Shown here piece after piece: positions 57,330 to 64,000 of a stretch of DNA of 64,000 nt (position 1 is its first letter; each line of letters begins with the position of its first letter). The DNA is from Mallotus nudiflorus (taxonomy: Eukaryota; Streptophyta; Magnoliopsida; Malpighiales; Euphorbiaceae). Both the position numbers and the translations under genes were made by a program. Under the pieces are notes generated by a model. It did no database searches, was not told the DNA's origin, and saw nothing but the letters and a program-made list of their open reading frames with translations. The DNA lies in the NCBI GenBank assembly GCA_947683625.1, contig CANTUR010000169.1, forward strand, positions 744,001 to 808,000. Direction: 5' to 3'.

Positions 57330-57814
57330 TTGTCCCCAAGGAAAAATTTTGGAAATTGAGCTTGAATGAAACTTAAATCTTCCTAGGTTGTTTCTTCTTC
57401 TGGCATGTCCCACTACACTAGCATATGAGTGATTGCTTTCTTTTTCCTCATAATGGATATTCGCTGAAGGATAATTGTTGGTTCCACTTTAAACTCTCCA
57501 TTCTGGTGCAATTCTAGCAGTTGTTCTTTAAAATTTCCTTTTTGTCCCACAAACTTCTTTAACAGTGAGACATAGAAGACATGAAGAATTTGTGAAGTAG
57601 AGGGCAATTCTAGATTATAAGCTATTGGTCCTATCTTAGCTATCACCTTGTAGCGGCTATAACACTTTGCTGCTAGTTTTAAATTCTTCCTCAGAGCCAC
57701 TGAACTTTGCTTATAAGGTTGTAATTTCAACAAAACTAGATCATTCAACTCAAATGCTCTCTCTGTTCTTTTAGCATCTGCAAATTGCTTGTAATGATTT
57801 TGAACATGGTGCAA
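57330..57814 (-). pseudogene. Integrase C-terminal region and chromodomain of element 4
   Basis: Open stretch 57814-57413: HHVQNHYKQFADAKRTERAF, LNDLVLLKLQPYKQSSV, then LELPSTSQILHVFYVSLLKK and the start of the chromodomain FKVEPTIILQRISIMRKKKA. After a stop it continues WDMPEEETT, stop, EDLSFIQAQFP, the end of a chromodomain. The Trp to stop change in the last beta strand breaks it. Confidence 0.85.
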
Positions 57815-57899
57815 CTACTCTTTAAGGCCTTGAATCATATGTTGCCTCTGTTGTAAAAATTTTTCCATCAAGGCCACTGATGTATTACTCGAAGGAATT

Positions 57900-58600
57900 G
57901 AAGAGAATTATGGAGGAGGGGTACCATAGAGAGCCTAAAATGGCATCATCTTAAGACTCATGTGGAAGTTTGGTGTTGTACCACCATTCTGCCAAATGCA
58001 ACCATTTACACTAAAGGCTAGGTTTCTGAAAGCACATACACCTCAAATAATTCTCCAAACATTGATTAACCCTTTTGGTCTACCCATCCAATTGAGGGTG
58101 ATAAGAGGTGTTTAAATTGCCAATTTAAACAATCCTTGCTAAAAAACACTAGTTCCTTATTTAAAATGATGTCTTTAGGCATTCCGTGCAATTTGTAAAC
58201 ATTGTTGAGGAAGATTTGAGCCACCTTACTAGCTGTAAAGGGATGAGACAATGGAACAAAATGCGCATATTTAGTAAACCTGTCCATGACCACCATTACG
58301 GTGTCCTTACCTTTTGATTTCATAAGTTGCTCTATAAAATCCATATAAATGGATTCCTATGCTTTTTCAGGCACTGAAAGAGGCTGCAACAATCCTAGGG
58401 ATGCTACATTCTCACCCTTAGATCTTTGACAGACCTCACACTTCATCACCCATTTGTATATATCTACTTTCATCCCCTGCCAAAAGAAATGTGACTTGAG
58501 CCTACTGTAAGAACCACGAAGGCCAGAGTGCCCACCAAGGGATGAGTCATGGACAACCTGCATTATCTTAATCCTTAAATCTTTTATCTAATTTGATCAC
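57900..58600 (-). pseudogene. Integrase core and zinc domain of element 4
   Basis: 58563-58357 encodes the zinc-binding part (HDSSLGGHSGLRGSYSRLK, FFWQGMK, CEVCQRSKGE; His and Cys ligands intact). 58344-58066 encodes the core start MDFIEQLMKSKGKDTVMVVM, DRFTKYAHFVPLSHPF and LHGMPKDIILNKELVFF. The second catalytic Asp is Asn (ILNKE). A stop separates the two parts. Confidence 0.9.
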
Positions 58601-58610
58601 CACTCTCCCT

Positions 58611-59130
58611 TTATATCGTAATAGGCTTTGAGCATAAGTGTAAGGAGGTTTTGCCTCTGTATTTATAATTAAAGAGGCTATAATTTCTTGTAGCTCCTTG
58701 TCCTTTATAGTTATCACTCACCTCCTTAATCCACGTGGGAAGCACTAAAGTGGCGATTGTGTAACAAATTTTTAGTCCTTGTTCTAGCCATCCTTTTCTA
58801 GATAATACATCAACAACCTTATTCTCCACTCATTTTCTAGAGTGAATGCTATAATCTAGTCCCAAAAGCTTGATCAACCCCTTTTGTTGGATATGAGTAT
58901 GGACTTTTTACTGCAAAATAAAACTAATACTCTCTTGATCAATTTTAATAATAAAAGGGGAGTTGCTTAAGTAATGTCTCCACTTTGTTACAACAAAGAT
59001 GATGGCCATTAATCCCTTCTTGTAGATGGAAGAATCCTGATGTTTTGGGCTTAATGCCTTGCTAAGGAAATCTAATGGTCTTTAGTTCTACAATAAAACT
59101 GGACTAATGCCCTTATTACTCGTATCTGTT
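58611..59130 (-). pseudogene. RNase H remnant of element 4
   Basis: Weakly preserved minus-strand region between RT connection and integrase. NKVVDVLSRKG at about 58825 is the conserved end of the RNase H/tether (element 1 reads NVVVDALSR). Several stops. Confidence 0.65.
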
Positions 59131-59845
59131 TCAAGAATGAAGGGTTAGGAAAAATTTAGTAGTTCTAGCATTGGCAGTACATATTGCATGCTTTAACTGA
59201 TGAAAAGCTTGATCATCCAATTCTCCCCATTTAAATACATCCTTTTTAAGTAAGTCTGAGTGTGGCTTACTGATCACTTTATACCTTTTAATGAACCTCT
59301 TATAATAACCCGTGAGCCTTAAAAATCCTCTCAATGACTTCAAGTTTATTGGAGTTTGCTAATTACTCATTGCTTCCACTTTAGCTTTATCAGTGCTCAC
59401 CCTTTCTTGGTTGAGAATGTGTCCCAAATACTCCACTTATTGTTGAGCAAAAGAGCACTTAGACATTTTGGCATAGAGTTGATATTTTGACAAGACCCAC
59501 AAGATTATCTTAAAGTATCATAAATGCAACTCAAAACTTGGACTATAAATTAGTATGTCATCAAAGAACACCAGTATAAACTTCCTCAAATACAACTAAA
59601 AAATTGCATTCATTAATGACTGAAAAGTAGTAGGGGCATTTGTAAGCCCAAATGGCATCACCTTACACTCAAAGTGGTTGTGGTGTGTGTAAAAGAAGTT
59701 TTGTATACATCTGACACCTTCATCCTAATTTGATGGTAACCCGATCGGAGGTCAAGCTTTGTAAAATATATTGCACCCTTTAATTCATCCAATAGCTCTT
59801 CCATAATAGGGATTGGAAATTTGTCTTTGATAGTCAATATAGACG
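59131..59845 (-). pseudogene. Reverse transcriptase of element 4, 5' truncated
   Basis: The minus strand from about 59840: TIKDKFPIPIMEELLDELKG, FTKLDLRSGYHQIRMK. After a frameshift comes the catalytic VFFDDILIYSPS (59557-59562 encodes the two Asp, both intact), then YAKMSKCSF, VSTDKAKVEAM, and 59343-59131 SLRGFLRLTGYYKRFIK. The N-terminal fingers, protease and gag are missing; homology ends at about 59845. Confidence 0.85.
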
Positions 59846-61072
59846 ACAGAGTTTAGTATCTGCCTAAAATTTTAGCAACCGTGACACTATTTGGGCTCAA
59901 GGCCCTAGCGAACACACTACTATATCACAAAGACATAACGTGGAGATGAGAAGTCGCCATCCAGGGTAATAACTTGGACAAATTACTTTGGTGGTACTCG
60001 ATTCTCTAAAAGAAAGCTAGCACCACAACCAAGAAATTTTGGGAAGGGAATACTAACTTCTCTTAGTCTCGTGTTCATTTAGGATTACTTTATGAATTAT
60101 TACTTCATTCTCTAATTACATGCAATTTTATTAAACCCTAATTTGAATATCCATCTAACCCTAAGGCAACTAATTATAAAATCACATATAAAAAAAAAGC
60201 ATTCATACAAGGTGTAACGTCCCTAAGTTTAAACTAAGTCAATTTAATTTAGAAGTTAGCTAATTCTACATTTTATTTACAAGTGAAGTGGGCTAACAAA
60301 GGACCTACATTTTTATCAATTTTAGTGAACCTAGGTCTATTTGATTTAACTTATCTAAGGAAATGGGCTTAAGTCTATAAAATTTTAAAGGAAAAGTTGA
60401 ATTAGTAGGCCTAAGTCTAACTTGATTTTATTTTAAGTGAAATGTGGGCCTAAGTCTATTTATTTTAAAAGTAATGAAATTAAATGGCTTGAGCTAAATC
60501 TAAATAAATTTTAATTAACTGGAAAATGGGCTTAAAGTCTAAATTAATTTAAATTTTTTTTTATTGGGCTGGGCTAAATCTAAATTGATTTTATTAATTA
60601 ACATAGGCCTAAATCTAATTAACCTAAAATGGGCCTACATTGGTTAATTAATTAATTAACCTAAACCATTTATAAACTTATTTTAAGTGAATTGGACCTA
60701 ATCATGGGCTTGGACCCAAAAGGATTAAATAAAACCAAAAACAAGATCCAAAATAAATAATATATAAAAAGAGATCAAGTAAATAATTGTACGTGATTGT
60801 CTTCGAAACCCCTAAATTAATTTACATACAACCCTAACTTTAATTTACTGCCATCATTGATTTTAATTGAAATTTACCAAAATATATCTAAATTACTAAT
60901 CAATTTTATTGCAGAGAATTAGAATTCCATTATTTTTCCACTATTGGGGTTATTACAACCTACAGTACAGAGAATTAAAAGGAAATTAATTACAACCCAT
61001 AAACAATAAATGAACAAATAACACAAAGAAATAAAAAAAATCCTAAATTCTATGGGGTTTCACAAGTTTTAT
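59846..61072. other. Unassigned stretch between RT remnant and L10
   Basis: Replaces the gag-protease part of element 4. 59870-60170 contains AGAAGTCGCCATCCAGG and GGGAAGGGAATACTAACTTC, reminiscent of the leader of another gypsy lineage. 60230-60700 holds an irregular array of GGCCTAAGTCTA / GGGCTTAAGTCT / AGGCCTAAATCT motifs (about a dozen). No initiator-Met primer site adjoins L10. Probably DNA from another element inserted or recombined here. Confidence 0.5.
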
Positions 61073-61527
61073 GTCACGACACAAATTGGGGAGTCATGAC
61101 CGACGCTAGGGAATAGAAATTCTTTCGAATCCATAACCCATAGCAAGCCTTAAAAATTAAAAACATGCATTAATAATATAAAAATACGATAGAATTTAAA
61201 ACATAAATTGATATAAAAATAAATACTCAAATGTCATATCATAAATAAAAATATTCATACAATATTATGATACAAATCCCAAAATAAAACAACACACTAC
61301 TGATACAATAACACTACTACTGTAGTTTTCTAGAATACAATAAAAGTTTAAATATTAAGTTTACATAAAATAGCTGGAGCGGAAGAAGACCGTCGTAAAG
61401 CACTACTAGTATAGTATGATGAAGATGACTCTCTTGAAAAAAATGGTTGAGAGGGGGTCAGACCTCACTGAGTGAATTATTATAATATATATACATGCAA
61501 CTCCTAATGTCATATGTAATCAAGCAT

Positions 61528-61576
<49 letters not shown>

Positions 61577-63905
61577 CATTTCACACAAATGCTGAAATCA
61601 CTTTTATATATAATAAAAGCTAAAAAAATGTTTATTTGAATGAATGATCAAATAGAACCCTAAATATTCGTAACCTCAATCAAAATTTCACACTAGCCAT
61701 ATTGGCTCGCTTAATTCCAAAATAATTCTCTTATTCCATTTTGGATAGCAGACTGGCCCCAAGACACAAAGTCAACCGAGCTTCCACAGTCTCACTGTTA
61801 GTGTGATTGGCCCCAAGACACTAGGTCAATTGAGCTCCCGTAATCACACTACTCATTGAAATTCTTAATAATCAAATAATCAAATTTCACCTCAAAATGA
61901 TTTCATAATATCGACCTTAAAGTCTAACGAACTGGTATGTACACAGTCCTAGTGCAACCCACTAGGTAGCACATTCTATTAATATCCTTCATATAAATCA
62001 CATAATTATTGAAAGTAACAAAATGCATCATTTAAAACATAATGGCATTCTTTTGAAAAGAATATTCCATTTATATACTAAAAATATACCACAAATATAC
62101 CAAATGTATACTAAAAATATACCCGATATGTATGCGTCACATATAAAAAAAAAATAAACCATGAATATACCAAAAATATACTAATTGTATATTGAAAATA
62201 TAATAAGCATATATGTTGCATAAATGTCGAAATATACCAAAAATATACTGAAAGTATACCTAACATATACTAAATCATTTATTGAAATAATTCATGTTTA
62301 AACTCATATTAAAACATGAAAACTCATAATCATGTGTCTATATGCAATGTATATATAAAATAATAACTCACAAGTTTGCGCTCCTCGAGATTAAATCGAC
62401 GGGCCTGATTCGATAGGCCTTGGTCTTGACGCAACTAGAAAATAAATATAATGATAATATCATAATAAATTCTAACTTATACTTCTAAGAATTCTAAATG
62501 AAGACTCAATCTAATAATTCAAAACTCAGTTAAAACACAAAAAATTAGGATCGACCCAACGTCACATTTTACGAGAATTCTACCAAAAAAATGGCAGAAC
62601 CTCTTCTATAAAATGGATATCTCTCTACTAAAAACTAGAGCTGATCCTGTAAGAAAACACACTTCTAAATCATAGTAGCTCAACACCTTGAGTTGGGACC
62701 TTAAACTACTCAAATCCCCAACCGAGGTTCACAATTCACCACAATTCAATATTAAATAATAAATATAATAAAAATCATTAAAAATCCTTAAAATAATCAA
62801 AATGTCATAATATAATATATTTAAACATCAAAACACTAAATATAATTATTTTCATAATAATTAAATAAAAATCTCAAATAATAATATAATATTAATAAAA
62901 ATCCAATTTTTCAATAATTCAACATAAAATAGTAAAATTCACATTTAATTACTCAAATAGTTTAAATATATTATAAAAGTAGTTAAAAACCCATTTAATC
63001 ACAAAAATAGTAAATAATTTATTGTTTGAATATAATTTTCAAAAATTAGTATTAATTAGTTAAAAATAGTAAATAATTCGTAAAAATTATTTTACTACCC
63101 TATAAAATTCTAAAATAATTTAAAACATATTATTTAACTATAATTTCAATAAAAACATACAATTAACCTATAAATTCAATATTCACATAATATTAAAAAT
63201 ATTCCCAAAAATTATATAAAATCACTAAAAATTATTCTATGACTACTAAAATTACTAATTTAAATTAATAACACTATTTAACCAAAATTTCCATTCAAAA
63301 TAATTAAATAACATAATTATCAAATTATCCATTTTTTAATATTATAATATTCAAAAATACCTATAATTCAAATTAATTAAAAAAATACATTTAAGTAGAT
63401 TGAGCTACCGATATTCACATTATCAAAGAAAAAAAATTCATGAATCACATCCAATAATTAAATAAAAAATCAAAACCCTAAATGGACATAAACTAAATTT
63501 GAAGAAAACTCACAATCCGGATGTCGTAAGCTTAAACTGACTTGAGAATCGAGAAGTACATTTCAAGAAGAGTCAAACGAGCCTAAAAACTTGAGCTAAA
63601 ATGATAAAAAATCCAACGAATCTACAGTAGCTCTCCTAAGCTTCACATGAATTTCGGCATTGACGGAGCTCCAGGCAATGGCGGGAAGGTGGCGAGCTTG
63701 GTAGTGGTCTGTGGTGGCTCAGGCATGGGTGGTGGCGCTCGGTTGGTTGTTGGTAGAAGTAATAATGGTGAAAAGATAAATAATGAAGAAGAAGAAGAAG
63801 AAGAAGAAGAAGAAGAAGAAGAAGAAGAAGAAGAAATAAAAAGGAAGGAGGGGAAGGTTTGACCCATTTAACCACGTTTTTGTCCCTTAATATATATATA
63901 TATAT
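61073..63905 (-). mobile_element. LTR L10 (incomplete)
   Basis: Plus strand starts TGTCACGACACAAATTGG. On the minus strand: TATA run 63890-63905, GAA run 63786-63835 (CTT in the leader), leader donor GATTGTGAGTTTT (GT at 63512-63513), palindromes about 62555-62640, acceptor TCTAG (AG at 62435-62436), 63-nt cassette 62372-62434, donor GTGAGT (GT at 62370-62371), ATATACC array, perfect hairpin 61948-61966, last acceptor TTTTTTCAAG (AG at 61433-61434). Frames 63636-63875 are leader artefacts. Confidence 0.9.
61948..61966 (-). other. Conserved hairpin of L10
   Basis: CCTAGTG, loop CAACC, CACTAGG (plus-strand reading): perfect 7-bp stem at the equivalent of the L2 and L8 hairpins. Confidence 0.65.
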
Positions 63906-64000
63906 TGGAAAAAGTCCTAGAGGGGGGTGAATAGGACTGTTAAATAAAAATGAGAAATTAAAAGAATTCTTTATAAGAATTGAATGGAAGTTGAGAAGGA
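63906..64000. other. Foreign sequence at right edge
   Basis: After the TATA run, the sequence no longer resembles the start of L9. It holds GTCCTAGAGGGGGGTGAATA followed by GGAC, which has 6-bp complementary ends (GTCCTA/TAGGAC) around a purine-rich centre. This suggests the border of another inserted element that continues beyond the window. Confidence 0.35.

Larger units (their letters stand above)
54190..64000 (-). mobile_element. Ty3/gypsy chromovirus element 4, incomplete at right edge
   Basis: LTR L9 (54190-57307), purine tract, chromodomain, integrase, RNase H and RT remnants (57308-59840), an unassigned stretch (59845-61072), then a second related LTR (L10) from 61073. The pol is a different lineage from elements 1-3 (for example MDFIEQLMKSKGKD and FFDD). 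No primer site precedes L10, so L9 and L10 may not be the two ends of one insertion. Confidence 0.75.

Noticed and set aside
63636..63875. Poly-Ser, poly-Leu and poly-Glu frames at the right edge
   Set aside because: Three frames of one GAA/CTT repeat in the L10 leader.

Overview
This window is AT-rich, heavily methylation-decayed plant DNA, almost certainly eudicot intergenic heterochromatin. The evidence is chromovirus-type Ty3/gypsy LTR retrotransposons with initiator-Met tRNA primer sites, a Mutator-like (MULE) transposon, a plant-type LINE RNase H fragment, and a broken fragment of a RidA-family gene. I see no intact ordinary host gene. Most open frames are accidental or are pieces of dead polyproteins.

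Layout. (1) 1-5033: minus-strand Ty3/gypsy element 1, cut by the window edge, with a truncated 5' LTR fused to a stub of another LTR. (2) 5034-19085: old intergenic DNA with a truncated LINE, a MULE (about 7340-15000) that is itself interrupted by a solo LTR (10286-13151), and a small last-exon-like remnant. (3) 19982-28011: element 3, complete LTRs and target duplication but almost no pol. (4) 28012-40981: an LTR (called LTR C) split by the full-length but dead element 2 (29053-39824). (5) 40982-53812: a second copy of the region-1/2 DNA, here carrying a solo LTR (45384-48321) and a 2.8 kb insert with RidA exons, and lacking the MULE. (6) 54190-64000: element 4, another 3 kb-LTR chromovirus, running off the right edge.

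Two large-scale points stand out. First, roughly 1-19085 and 32489-53812 are two copies of one ancestral segment, separated by different insertions and deletions, so each copy acts as the empty-site control for the other. Second, ten LTRs of one superfamily (about 2.8-3.1 kb each where complete) can be compared side by side. Although diverged, they share the layout of a spliced leader: TATA, GC-rich first exon, GT donor, about 1.1 kb AT-rich intron, TTTTAG acceptor, a 62-68 nt second exon, GTGAGT/GTAAGT donor, 0.6-0.95 kb intron, and a T-tract CAG/TAG acceptor before the last few hundred bases of the LTR. Conserved palindromes, one with an apparent compensatory base change, lie within the intron-like spans. 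This LTR organisation is my best candidate for something undescribed.

All alignments were done by eye. Percentages are avoided or called approximate, and boundaries without a target duplication are good to tens of bases only.
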